Origin: Actinomycetota bacterium
Lineage (GTDB): Bacteria; Actinomycetota; CADDZG01; WHSQ01
DNA: 20,542 nt
Direction of reading: 5' to 3'
Assembly: GCA_016781115.1 (NCBI GenBank)
Contig: JADDQX010000029.1
Coordinates: forward strand, 1 to 20,542
Shown: positions 14,328 to 20,542 of the stretch, piece after piece
Numbering within the stretch: position 1 is the stretch's first letter
Layout: the number at the start of each line of letters is the position of its first letter
The notes under the pieces: generated by a model
Told to the model about the DNA's origin: nothing
The model's database searches: none
Seen by the model: only the letters and a program-made list of their open reading frames with translations
Made by a program: the position numbers and the translations under genes

Positions 14328-14948
14328 TCACACCCTCTGGAGCACCCGCAGGCTCCCCCGTTCCGACACCTCCCGGAACCGGCCCGAATCCAGCGCCTGG
14401 CGATAGATCTCGTAGGGCGGCCGGCCGCCTTGTTCGGGGTCGGGGAAGACGTCATGGATGGCGAGAAGGCCGCTCGAGACGACATGACGCGACCAACCGT
14501 CGAGGTCGCGCTGCGCCGCCTCCATGCTGTGTCCCCCATCGATGAAGACCATCCCCAGCGGCGTCGCCCACCTCTTCGCCACCACCTCCGATGCACCGAC
14601 GATCGCGACGACCAGATCGGCCACGCGCGCCTGCTCGATGGTGTTGCGGAAGACGGACAACGTGTCGACCTTCCCGCTCTCGTCCACCAGCCTCGGGTCG
14701 TGATACTGCTCGCCCGGCTGATGCTCCTCGGAGCCGCGGTGATGATCGACCGAGAAAACCACCGTGTCCGCGGCCGCTTCGAGTACGCCCGCGGCTAGGT
14801 AGAGGGTTGACTTCCCGCAATAGCTCCCGACCTCCAAGACGGGCCCGAGAGGTGCGGCCTGCAGGGCCGCCTCATAGAGCGCCATCCCCTCGTCGTCGGG
14901 CATGAAGCCGATCGCGCGCCGGGCGGCATCGCGCAGCGAAGGGTCCAT
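14328..14948 (-). CDS. Class I SAM-dependent methyltransferase (Methyltransf_24-like)
   Basis: A 206-residue protein resembling the Methyltransf_24 group. 'GPVLEVGSYCGKSTLYLA' (35-52) is motif I, 'VFSVDHHRGSEEH' carries the SAM-ribose-binding acid with following histidines, and 'LGMVFIDGGHSMEAAQRDLDGW' provides the 'FIDG-H' metal/acceptor motif typical of this group. 'GLLAIHDVFPDPEQGG' has the HD pair found in divalent-metal-dependent O-methyltransferases. Small-molecule or sugar O-methylation is likely. The ATG at 14948 gives 'MDPSLRDAARRAIGFM'; longer in-frame extensions overlap the upstream RTX gene and look unrelated. There is no Shine-Dalgarno sequence. It begins 23 bases after the RTX gene stops on the same strand and ends ten bases from the convergent toroid gene, with no terminator between. 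Confidence 0.83.
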   Translation of the reverse strand: MDPSLRDAARRAIGFMPDDEGMALYEAALQAAPLGPVLEVGSYCGKSTLYLAAGVLEAAADTVVFSVDHHRGSEEHQPGEQYHDPRLVDESGKVDTLSVFRNTIEQARVADLVVAIVGASEVVAKRWATPLGMVFIDGGHSMEAAQRDLDGWSRHVVSSGLLAIHDVFPDPEQGGRPPYEIYRQALDSGRFREVSERGSLRVLQRV

Positions 14949-14971
14949 GTGGGAGACGAGATCAGGGAACG

Positions 14972-16477
14972 TCAGCGGAGGCGGAATTCCACGACGTTGT
15001 AGGTGAAGCCCTGGCCTTCGGTGTAGCCGGGCTGCGCGATCCGCGCTCGCACCTGATAGCGCCCGGAGCTGAGGAGCTGCCCCGGGCTCGGGATGCGCCG
15101 GCTCCAGCTGCCGTCTCTTTCGTCGAACTTCGCATCGCCCCACAGAGGACGCTCGCAGTGCCACGGCTGCATGAGGTGGTGTCGGAAGTCGAACCACGCG
15201 CAACCGGATCCACGCATCCGTCGCAACGCCACCTCGACGGCCTTCGGTCGGGGGCCCAAGGCGCGACTGACGGTTCCGAAGACGGTGCGCAGCTCCCGGA
15301 TCTCCAGCGTCGCCGCGTGGCGGGGTGATGTGATCAGCGAGTACGCCGCCGGGTCGCCGTGGCCCTCCAACTCACAATTCTGCACCTCTCCGGAGTTGAA
15401 GCACCCGTCGTGTCCCTCGCCCGCATCGCCTCCGCTCGCCCCGAAGATCGAGTCATCCCCGCCGCGGGCGAAGACGAAGTTCGCCCCGCGGCCCCCGAAG
15501 ATGTCGTTTCCAGCGTCGTCGCCGTAGATCTCGTCATCGTGAGCCGAGCCTTCGACGTTCTCGAAACCGGCGACCGTGTCATCTCCGGCGTCGCTCGCAG
15601 ACCCCGCTTGAATATCCACCGTGACACCGAGTGGCGAGTCGAGGAACGAGACGACGTCGGTGCCGTCACCCCCGTCCAGCGCGTCGTCGCCCGTCCCCCC
15701 GTCTAGGTGGTCGCCGCCCAACGCGCCGAAAAGTGCGTCGTTGCCGTCGTCACCGCGGATCTGGTTGGCGAAGGCGTCACCCGTGATCACGTCATCGAAG
15801 GTGGAACCTTGCACGTTCTCTATCGAGCGGAGGAGGTCGCCGGTGGATACTCCCCCCGTCGACTGGGTCGAAAGATCCACCTGCACCGCCGCGTCCTCGA
15901 ACGCGAACGAGATCGTGTCGGAGCCGCCGCCGCCGTCCAGCGCGTCCGGGCCTTCTCCACCCACCAACAGGTCGGCGTCGAACGTCCCGCTCCCGCCGCT
16001 GAGCCTGTCCGCATCACGCCCGCCGAACAGCTGATCACCGGCATCGTCACCGCCGGTGAGCCGGTCTTCACCGGCGCCTCCCACGAGCGTGTCCGAGGCG
16101 CGGTAGGAGCCGGTCAGTCGGTCGGTGCCGGCGTCGCCGTTCAGGTAGTTGCGCCCGCTTCCTCCGAGACCGACGTCGTCACCGGGGCCCAGAGAAACGA
16201 GGTCGTGGCCTTCGCCACCGCCGACATAGTCGGCCCCGCCGCCGGAACAGATCCGGTCGTTGCCGCCCCGTCCCAACACGATGTCATCGCTGCGGAAAGT
16301 GACGATCACGTCGGCACGCTCGGTGCCGCGCACGATGCCGTCGGGACCCGACCCCTCGATCGTCGCGACCCTGTCGAAGCAGATGTACCCGCCTTGGACG
16401 GGCGACGTCGAGGCCAGCCCAAGGGGGGTAGCGGCGAGCGACGCCGTAAGCACGATGCTCGTCAACAGCCTCTTCAT
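14972..16477 (-). CDS. Secreted RTX-type calcium-binding repeat protein with C-terminal adhesion-like domain
   Basis: A 501-residue exported protein. Residues 1-28 form a Sec signal peptide (MKRLLTSIVLTASLAATPLG, then AST). Residues about 62-355 contain tandem RTX (hemolysin-type) nonapeptides of the GGxGxDxLxG kind, such as 'GRGGNDRICSGGGADYVGG' and 'GGTGDDALDGGDGTD', which fold as a calcium-filled beta-roll outside the cell. Two longer modules, about 188-250 and 276-329, repeat the order 'SF...VDLST/VDIQA...ENV-G-S-DD-I-GD', as in many RTX proteins. Residues about 378-501 form a separate domain with a beta-sandwich-like ending 'LSSGRYQVRARIAQPGYT'. No protease or lipase site is seen and the usual uncleaved type I secretion signal is not evident, so Sec export is more likely. 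The ATG follows GAGGCGAGGAC. It is likely co-transcribed with the methyltransferase 23 bases downstream. Confidence 0.88.
   Translation of the reverse strand: MKRLLTSIVLTASLAATPLGLASTSPVQGGYICFDRVATIEGSGPDGIVRGTERADVIVTFRSDDIVLGRGGNDRICSGGGADYVGGGEGHDLVSLGPGDDVGLGGSGRNYLNGDAGTDRLTGSYRASDTLVGGAGEDRLTGGDDAGDQLFGGRDADRLSGGSGTFDADLLVGGEGPDALDGGGGSDTISFAFEDAAVQVDLSTQSTGGVSTGDLLRSIENVQGSTFDDVITGDAFANQIRGDDGNDALFGALGGDHLDGGTGDDALDGGDGTDVVSFLDSPLGVTVDIQAGSASDAGDDTVAGFENVEGSAHDDEIYGDDAGNDIFGGRGANFVFARGGDDSIFGASGGDAGEGHDGCFNSGEVQNCELEGHGDPAAYSLITSPRHAATLEIRELRTVFGTVSRALGPRPKAVEVALRRMRGSGCAWFDFRHHLMQPWHCERPLWGDAKFDERDGSWSRRIPSPGQLLSSGRYQVRARIAQPGYTEGQGFTYNVVEFRLR
15413..16294 (-). repeat. RTX nonapeptide repeat region within the coding sequence
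   Basis: This part encodes residues 62-355 of the RTX protein, a degenerate array of glycine/aspartate-rich nine-residue calcium-binding repeats, interrupted by two longer modules. The DNA repeats are imperfect and coding, not a CRISPR or satellite array. Confidence 0.8.
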
Positions 16478-16516
16478 CGTCCTCGCCTCTCGCCGCTGCG
16501 CGTCCCTGTCTTGTTA

Positions 16517-16522
16517 AACGTA
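16517..16522 (-). promoter_or_regulatory. Possible -10 element of the RTX gene
   Basis: On the minus strand TACGTT (TANNNT) lies 39 bases before the RTX ATG at 16477, in the gap shared with the divergent ccr gene. No convincing -35 box is seen. Confidence 0.3.
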
Positions 16523-16557
16523 CCGGTCAGGCTCGGGTTGCTCCCGAACATGTGGAC

Positions 16558-16563
16558 TAGGCT
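16558..16563 (+). promoter_or_regulatory. Possible -10 element of the ccr gene
   Basis: TAGGCT (TANNNT) lies 32 bases upstream of the GTG at 16596, giving a leader of about 25 bases that contains the ribosome binding site. No clear -35 box. It is divergent from the RTX promoter candidate. Confidence 0.35.
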
Positions 16564-16579
16564 CCCCCGGCCAGCTGCC

Positions 16580-16588
16580 AAGGAGGAG
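16580..16588 (+). promoter_or_regulatory. Strong ribosome binding site of ccr
   Basis: AAGGAGGAG lies seven bases before the GTG at 16596. It is the best Shine-Dalgarno match in the window. It fixes the GTG start and suggests high expression. Confidence 0.75.
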
Positions 16589-16595
16589 TTGACCA

Positions 16596-17942
16596 GTGAC
16601 CGCAGAGATCTCTCAGATAAGAGACGCCATAGTGAACGGCGCCGGCGGCGACGAGATAGGCGCCCTCGATCTGCCCGAGTCCGTGCTAGCCGCCTTCACC
16701 CGCAAGGATCAACAAGACATGTTCGAGGGGATCCCGAGCGAGGAGAAGGACCCGCGGAAGTCGTTGCACGTAGACCAGGTTCCGCTTCCCCCGCTCGGCC
16801 CGAACGAGTGTCTCGTCGCGGTGATGGCCTCCGCGATCAACTTCAACACGGTGTGGACCTCGATCTTCGAGCCGGTGTCGACCTTCGCCTTCCTCGAGAA
16901 GTTCGGCCGCGAGGGCGAGCTCGGGGCGCGCCACGACCTCGACCATCACATCGTGGGCTCCGACGCGTCGGGCGTGGTCCTCAAGACCGGGCCCGGCGTG
17001 ACCAAGTGGAAGCCGGGCGACGAGGTCACCGTCCACTGCAACTACGTCGACCTCGAGTCCCCCGAGGGCCACGATGACTCCATGATGGACCCGCGCCAAC
17101 GGATCTGGGGTTTCGAGACGAACTTCGGCAGCCTCGCGGAGATCTCGATGGTGAAGGCGAACCAGCTGATGCCCAAGCCCAAGCACCTGACCTGGGAAGA
17201 GGCGGCCTGCCTCGGGCTCGTCTCATCGACCTCTTACCGCATGCTGGTGTCGCCCAACGGGGCGAACATGAAGCAGGGCGACGTCGTTCTGATCTGGGGC
17301 GCCACCGGCGGTCTCGGCGGCTTCGCATGCCAGTACGTGCTCAACGGCGGCGGGATCCCCGTCGGCGTGGTGTCGTCTCAGGACAAGGTCGAGCTGCTGC
17401 ACGAGATCGGCGTCGAGCACGTCATCGACCGGAAGGCCGAGGCCTACTCCTTCTGGAAAGACGGGCACCAGGACGCCAAGGAATTCCGCCGCTTCGGTAA
17501 GAAGATCCGCGAGCTCGCCGGCGAGGACCCCGACATCGTCTTCGAGCACCCGGGGAAGCAGACGTTCGGCGCGAGCGTGTTCGTCGTCAAGCGCGGCGGC
17601 AAGGTCGTGACCTGCGCGTCCACGTCCGGGTACGAGCACACCTACGACAACCGGTACCTCTGGATGATGCTGAAGTCCATCATCGGCTCGCACTTCGCCA
17701 ACTACAAGGAGGCGTGGGAGTCGAACAGGCTCGCGGCTCTCGGCAAGATCCACCCGATCCTGTCCAAGACGTATCCGCTAACGGAGACCGGCGAGGCCGC
17801 CTACCAGGTCCACCACAACTTGCACAAGGGCAAGATCGGGATCCGCGTGCTGGCGCCGGAGGACGGCCTCGGTGTCAGCGACTCCGAGCTGCGCGAGAAG
17901 CACCGGGACAAGATCGAGCTCTTCCGCCGCTTCTCGGACTAG
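16596..17942 (+). CDS. ccr: Crotonyl-CoA carboxylase/reductase
   Basis: A 448-residue member of the MDR/zinc-free alcohol-dehydrogenase-like family. It reduces crotonyl-CoA with NADPH while fixing CO2 to give (2S)-ethylmalonyl-CoA, the key step of the ethylmalonyl-CoA pathway and a source of polyketide extender units. Family hallmarks are 'SAINFNTVWTSIFEP' (79-93), 'HIVGSDASGVVLKTG' (118-132), 'RIWGFETNFGSLAE' (169-182), the nucleotide-binding loop 'IWGATGGLGGFACQY' (233-247), and 'SGYEHTYDNRYLWM' (344-357). By eye, the CO2-pocket residues described for this enzyme correspond to Asn84, Phe173, Glu174 and His366 ('GSHFANY'). All are present, so carboxylation rather than simple reduction is expected. 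It begins at a GTG with a very strong ribosome binding site and is divergent from the RTX gene. The thiolase and crotonase nearby fit the same C4 acyl-CoA route. Ethylmalonyl-CoA mutase and epimerase are not in the window. Confidence 0.93.
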   Translation: MTAEISQIRDAIVNGAGGDEIGALDLPESVLAAFTRKDQQDMFEGIPSEEKDPRKSLHVDQVPLPPLGPNECLVAVMASAINFNTVWTSIFEPVSTFAFLEKFGREGELGARHDLDHHIVGSDASGVVLKTGPGVTKWKPGDEVTVHCNYVDLESPEGHDDSMMDPRQRIWGFETNFGSLAEISMVKANQLMPKPKHLTWEEAACLGLVSSTSYRMLVSPNGANMKQGDVVLIWGATGGLGGFACQYVLNGGGIPVGVVSSQDKVELLHEIGVEHVIDRKAEAYSFWKDGHQDAKEFRRFGKKIRELAGEDPDIVFEHPGKQTFGASVFVVKRGGKVVTCASTSGYEHTYDNRYLWMMLKSIIGSHFANYKEAWESNRLAALGKIHPILSKTYPLTETGEAAYQVHHNLHKGKIGIRVLAPEDGLGVSDSELREKHRDKIELFRRFSD

Positions 17943-17951
17943 CCGCGCGTA

Positions 17952-17969
17952 CGCCCGCGCCTGCGGGCG
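17952..17969 (+). terminator. GC-rich hairpin just after ccr
   Basis: A perfect 7-bp stem, CGCCCGC paired with GCGGGCG across the loop GCCT, starts nine bases after the ccr stop. No T-run follows, as is usual for hairpin terminators in GC-rich actinobacteria. Confidence 0.5.
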
Positions 17970-17972
17970 GCG

Positions 17973-18036
17973 GTGTCCCTACCGGGCCGACGCCTCGCTT
18001 CGCTCGGGGTTAGAGGCCACGGCCCGTACGGGACAC
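17973..18036. terminator. Long inverted repeat between convergent ccr and thiolase genes
   Basis: GTGTCCC (17973-17979) pairs with GGGACAC (18030-18036). After a 3x3 internal loop, CGGGCCG (17983-17989) pairs with CGGCCCG (18020-18026), and an inner GCCTC/GAGGC stem follows (17992-17996 with 18013-18017). It lies in the 175-base gap between two converging genes and probably stops transcription from both sides. No long T-run. The rest of the gap, to 18117, is GC-rich with no gene. Confidence 0.5.
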
Positions 18037-18117
18037 GCGCCGTCCTCGCCGCTCCAGGGTTACGTCCGGCTCCAGGCCACCGCCCGCAGCCGCAGGGCCC
18101 CGGCAGTTCCGCGCTGG

Positions 18118-19311
18118 CTAGAGGGTGCGGTAGATGAGCGCGTCGCCTTGGCCGCCGCCCCCGCACAGGGTTGCGATACCCGTTCCGCCGCCGCGACGCT
18201 TCAGCTCGTGCAGCAACGTCACCGTCAGACGCGCTCCGGTGCAGCCGATCGGGTGGCCGAGGGCAACCGCCCCGCCGTTCACGTTGACCTTGTTTTGCGC
18301 GTCGGGGTCACCGTTGAACAGCATCCGGGTGGAGTGGAGAGCGACGGCTGCGAAGGCCTCGTTGATCTCGACCAGGTCGACATCTCCGATCGACAACCCC
18401 GCTTTCTTGAGCGCCGCCTGCGCGGCCAGCGCCGGGACCGTGTGGAGGTAAGGCGGCTTCTCGGCGGACATCCCGTGCGCCACTATCTCTGCGATCGGGG
18501 TCACGCCGAGCTCCTGGGCCCGCTCCGGGCTCATCACCACCACCGCGGCCGCACCGTCCGAGATCTGAGACGCGTTGCCGGCGGTGATCGTCCCGTCCTT
18601 GTTGAAGGCGGTCTTCAGCTTGGCCAGAGACTCGGCCGTCGTCTGGGCGCGGACCCCCTCGTCCGTGTCGAAAACGAGCGGGTCGCCCTTGCGTTGCGGG
18701 ATCTCGAACGGGACGATCTCTCCCTTGAAGCGCCCGTCCTCGATGGCGGCTGCGGCGCGCTGGTGCGAGCGCAAGGCCCAGGCATCCTGGTCGTCGCGGC
18801 TGATCTTGAACTCGACGTTGACGTCCTCCGACTGAGCACCCATGTGTTTGTCGGTGAAGGCGTCCCAGAGACCATCGAAGACCATCGAGTCGACGATCTT
18901 GCCGTCACCCATCCGGTAGCCGGTGCGCGCCTTCGGCAACAGGTAGGGCGCCTGATCCATCGACTCCATGCCGCCGGCCACCACCGCCGAGACCTCACCG
19001 GCCCGGATCAGTTGATCCGCAAGCGCGATGGCGTTGAGGCCCGACAGACAGACCTTGTTGATCGTCAGCGCCGGGACCGAATCGGGGATCCCGCCCTTGA
19101 TGGCGGCCTGGCGCGCGGTGATTTGCCCAGTGCCGGCCTGCAGTACCTGACCCATGATCACGTAGTCGATAGCGGCGCCCGAGATCCCCGCACGCTGAAG
19201 AGCGGCTTCGATCGCCCGGCCCCCCAGATCGGTGGCGGGAACGTCGGCGAGAGCGCCGCCGAACTTGCCGATGGCCGTGCGAGCGGCAGACACGATGACG
19301 GAGCGGGCCAT
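18118..19311 (-). CDS. Acetyl-CoA C-acetyltransferase (thiolase)
   Basis: A 397-residue thiolase that condenses two acetyl-CoA to acetoacetyl-CoA, or cleaves 3-ketoacyl-CoA. The active-site Cys88 is in 'NKVCLSGLNAIALADQLI' (86-103). 'VEINEAFAAVALH' (314-326) holds the conserved Asn317, His353 is in 'ALGHPIGCTGAR', and the second catalytic cysteine, Cys383, is in 'ATLCGGGGQGDALIY'. The complete set suits a biosynthetic-type acetyl-CoA acetyltransferase, as in PHB or ethylmalonyl-CoA routes, though a beta-oxidation role is possible. The ATG at 19311 has AAAGGGG six bases upstream and matches the family N-terminus 'ARSVIVSAARTAIGKFGG'. An in-frame GTG 15 bases earlier is less likely. It converges on ccr and is divergent from the crotonase gene. 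Confidence 0.93.
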   Translation of the reverse strand: MARSVIVSAARTAIGKFGGALADVPATDLGGRAIEAALQRAGISGAAIDYVIMGQVLQAGTGQITARQAAIKGGIPDSVPALTINKVCLSGLNAIALADQLIRAGEVSAVVAGGMESMDQAPYLLPKARTGYRMGDGKIVDSMVFDGLWDAFTDKHMGAQSEDVNVEFKISRDDQDAWALRSHQRAAAAIEDGRFKGEIVPFEIPQRKGDPLVFDTDEGVRAQTTAESLAKLKTAFNKDGTITAGNASQISDGAAAVVVMSPERAQELGVTPIAEIVAHGMSAEKPPYLHTVPALAAQAALKKAGLSIGDVDLVEINEAFAAVALHSTRMLFNGDPDAQNKVNVNGGAVALGHPIGCTGARLTVTLLHELKRRGGGTGIATLCGGGGQGDALIYRTL

Positions 19312-19354
19312 GAGAACCCCTTTCACGGGAGAAGCTTTCCGGTGAGACTTCTCG

Positions 19355-19360
19355 ATTCTA
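19355..19360 (-). promoter_or_regulatory. Possible -10 element of the thiolase gene
   Basis: On the minus strand TAGAAT (TANNNT, five of six matches to TATAAT) lies 43 bases before the thiolase ATG in the 90-base divergent gap. No clear -35 box at 17 bases. Confidence 0.35.
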
Positions 19361-19401
19361 CGAGTGGACGAGGCGAGGAGGGCATCGCAGGTGACGAGCG
19401 C

Positions 19402-20178
19402 ATGGCAGTAGCCGTCGAACGCCGGGGTGCGGTGACGATAGTCACGATCGATCGCCCCGAGGTACGAAACGCGGTGGATCGGCCGACCGCAGAAGCACTC
19501 GGCGAAGCGTTCCGCGACTTCGCGGGCGACGACTCACAGCGGGTCGGACTGCTCACGGGCGCGGGCGGCACGTTCTGCGCCGGCGCCGACCTGAAGGCGA
19601 TGGCGAACGACCCCGAGCGGGCGAACCGGGTCGACCCGCAGGGCGACGGTCCGATGGGCCCAACGCGGTTGGTGCTCGACAAGCCCGTGATCGCGGCGAT
19701 CGAGGGACACGCCGTGGCCGGCGGCATGGAGTTGTTGCTGTGGTGCGACCTGCGCGTCGCCGCCGAAGATGCGACTTTCGGCTTCTACGACAGGCGCTGG
19801 GGCGTCCCGTTGATCGATGGCGGCACCGTCCGCCTGCCTCGCCTGATCGGCCAAAGCCGCGCCCTCGACATGGTGCTCACGGGTCGTCCGGTGCGGGCAC
19901 CGGAGGCTTACGAGATGGGTCTGGTGAATCGCGTCTCTGCTCCGGGGCACGCGCTCCGCGTTGCGCTCGAGCTGGCGGAAGACATCGCAAGGTTCCCTCA
20001 GGCCGTTATGAGAGCAGACCGCCGCTCGCTGATCTCACAGTGGTCGTTGCCTCTCGAGGCCGCGATGTCCCAGGAGTTCGAAGGCGGGATCCAGGCGAGT
20101 GCGTCCGGAGAGACGCAAGCCGGCGCCGAACGATTCGCCTCGGGACGGGGGCGCCACGGGAGCTTCGAAGACATCTGA
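19402..20178 (+). CDS. Crotonase/enoyl-CoA hydratase-family protein
   Basis: A 258-residue member of the crotonase superfamily, which acts on acyl-CoA thioesters through an enolate intermediate. The oxyanion-hole parts are 'GTFCAGADLKAM' (56-67) and 'GHAVAGGMELLLWCDLR' (102-118). Glu110 matches the first catalytic glutamate of hydratases (Glu144 in the rat mitochondrial enzyme). The second (rat Glu164) is replaced by Asp130 in 'FGFYDRRWGVPLIDGGT'. The 'RRWGVPLIDGGTVRLPRLIG' block is characteristic of a crotonase subgroup, common in actinobacteria, that is called enoyl-CoA hydratase without much experimental support. Classic hydratase activity is therefore uncertain. The ATG at 19402 has AGGTGA seven bases upstream. 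It is divergent from the thiolase and followed at once by a strong hairpin, so it appears to be a single-gene transcript. Confidence 0.88.
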   Translation: MAVAVERRGAVTIVTIDRPEVRNAVDRPTAEALGEAFRDFAGDDSQRVGLLTGAGGTFCAGADLKAMANDPERANRVDPQGDGPMGPTRLVLDKPVIAAIEGHAVAGGMELLLWCDLRVAAEDATFGFYDRRWGVPLIDGGTVRLPRLIGQSRALDMVLTGRPVRAPEAYEMGLVNRVSAPGHALRVALELAEDIARFPQAVMRADRRSLISQWSLPLEAAMSQEFEGGIQASASGETQAGAERFASGRGRHGSFEDI

Positions 20179-20185
20179 CGAACGA

Positions 20186-20213
20186 AAAGAGGGCCGGGGA
20201 ACCGGCCCTCTTT
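20186..20213. terminator. Perfect 12-bp bidirectional terminator hairpin
   Basis: AAAGAGGGCCGG pairs exactly with CCGGCCCTCTTT across a GGAA loop, a GNRA-type tetraloop. It lies eight bases after the crotonase stop and 25 bases from the stop of the opposing LPFTG gene. A short T-tract follows in each direction, so it probably ends both transcripts. Confidence 0.85.
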
Positions 20214-20237
20214 CGTGTCTCCCAAACTTGCGTGTAG

Positions 20238-20542
20238 CTACGCCTCGTTGCGCCGGACCTTCAGAGCCACGAGACCGGCGACGATCAGAGCCATCGCTGC
20301 GGCGAGGAAGAGGAGCACGTCGCCGCCGGTGAAGGGCAGGACCGCTCCGGCTACCGCCACAGGCTCGTTCAGAGCCGGCGACAGCCGCACGCCGAGCACC
20401 TGCGGGCCCTCCGGCTGTCCCTGGTTCTCATCCCGCTCGATGAACTTGCCCCGCACACAGTCGCCGTTGGCATCCATCACGGTCCCGGCCGGGCAGGTCT
20501 CGCTCGGGTTCACCTGGAGGCAGTTGCCGTTGGCGTCCATGA
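20238..20542 (-). CDS. LPFTG-type cell-wall-anchored protein, C-terminal part (gene runs off the window)
   Basis: Only the last 100 or so residues are seen; the start lies beyond the window edge. The end is a sorting signal: 'LPFTGGD', then a hydrophobic span (VLLFLAAAMALIVAGLVAL) and a basic tail 'KVRRNEA'. A sortase would cut the motif and link the protein to the cell wall, or it may stay membrane-anchored. Ahead of this is a Gln/Pro/Glu-rich linker, and ahead of that a repeat of 21 residues with the core 'MDANGNCL'/'MDANGDCV' and 'CPAGTV'. The DxNGD pattern resembles calcium-binding loops and the paired cysteines could form disulfides. This may be the tail of a longer repeat array. The function of the missing N-terminal part is unknown. 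Confidence 0.8.
   Translation of the reverse strand, partial: MDANGNCLQVNPSETCPAGTVMDANGDCVRGKFIERDENQGQPEGPQVLGVRLSPALNEPVAVAGAVLPFTGGDVLLFLAAAMALIVAGLVALKVRRNEA
20458..20542 (-). repeat. 63-base tandem repeat in the LPFTG protein gene
   Basis: The 22-base blocks at 20458-20479 and 20521-20542 match at 19 of 22 positions and are 63 bases apart, a 21-residue protein period. The array probably continues past the window edge. Confidence 0.6.

Noticed and set aside
15413..16294. Repetitive DNA that might be a CRISPR or satellite array
   Set aside because: The repeats are degenerate, have no constant spacer, and translate to RTX calcium-binding repeats.
15707..17077. Plus-strand open frame of about 456 codons
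   Set aside because: It is antisense to the RTX gene and overlaps ccr out of frame; the composition is Arg/Ala-rich with no motif.
18051..18117. GC-rich direct and inverted motifs (CTCCAGG twice, CCGCAG twice) as a regulatory element
   Set aside because: Short matches of this kind are expected by chance in such GC-rich sequence.
17872..19401. Long plus-strand open frame running into the crotonase
   Set aside because: It is antisense to the thiolase and lacks any domain; only the part from 19402 matches a protein family.

Overview
This window is GC-rich throughout and reads as chromosomal DNA of an actinobacterium (Actinomycetota), probably from a little-cultured lineage. The evidence is the protein families present: an LCP/LytR_C cell-wall ligase, an LPFTG surface protein, a crotonyl-CoA carboxylase/reductase, an actinobacterial-type thiolase and a DUF2007 protein. 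Frequent GTG starts and several starts that look leaderless also fit. I see no tRNA, rRNA, CRISPR array, transposase or phage gene. Genes are packed tightly and no gene-free gap reaches 300 bases.

Layout. (1) 53-1372 (+) is a secreted right-handed beta-helix protein with a histidine cluster. (2) 1481-2545 (+) is an unusual sigma-70-like protein whose DNA-binding part is fused to a membrane segment and a proline-rich tail. (3) 2591-6077 (+) holds three tandem GT4 glycosyltransferases with 4-base start/stop overlaps, almost certainly one operon for an envelope glycan. (4) 6074-11329 (-) is a same-strand run. In transcription order it holds acyl-CoA dehydrogenase, a DUF2007 membrane protein, class II fumarase, an LCP glycopolymer ligase and a small serine esterase. 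Its last gene meets the GT operon tail to tail, sharing the four bases CTAG. (5) 11372-14317 (+) is a compact cassette of GT4 glycosyltransferase, class I methyltransferase and an alpha/alpha-toroid protein with overlapping ends. It diverges from the acyl-CoA dehydrogenase over only 42 bases. (6) 14328-16477 (-) is a secreted RTX-type calcium-binding repeat protein followed by a class I methyltransferase. (7) 16596-19311 has crotonyl-CoA carboxylase/reductase (+) converging on acetyl-CoA acetyltransferase (-), separated by strong GC-rich hairpins. (8) 19402-20178 (+) is a crotonase-family protein ended by a very good hairpin. (9) 20238 to the window edge (-) is the C-terminal end of an LPFTG surface protein with a 63-base repeat.

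How they work together. Two themes alternate. One is the cell envelope and its exterior: four glycosyltransferases, two methyltransferases, the toroid protein, the LCP ligase, the beta-helix and RTX proteins, and the LPFTG protein. The LCP ligase could attach the glycan made by the neighbouring GT operon to the wall, but this is inference from position. The other theme is acyl-CoA and C4 metabolism: acyl-CoA dehydrogenase, thiolase, crotonase, crotonyl-CoA carboxylase/reductase and fumarase. This set is compatible with an ethylmalonyl-CoA route or with supplying extender units. The other enzymes of that route are not in the window. The least explained elements are the membrane-tailed sigma-like protein, the histidine-cluster beta-helix protein and the GT4/methyltransferase/toroid cassette.
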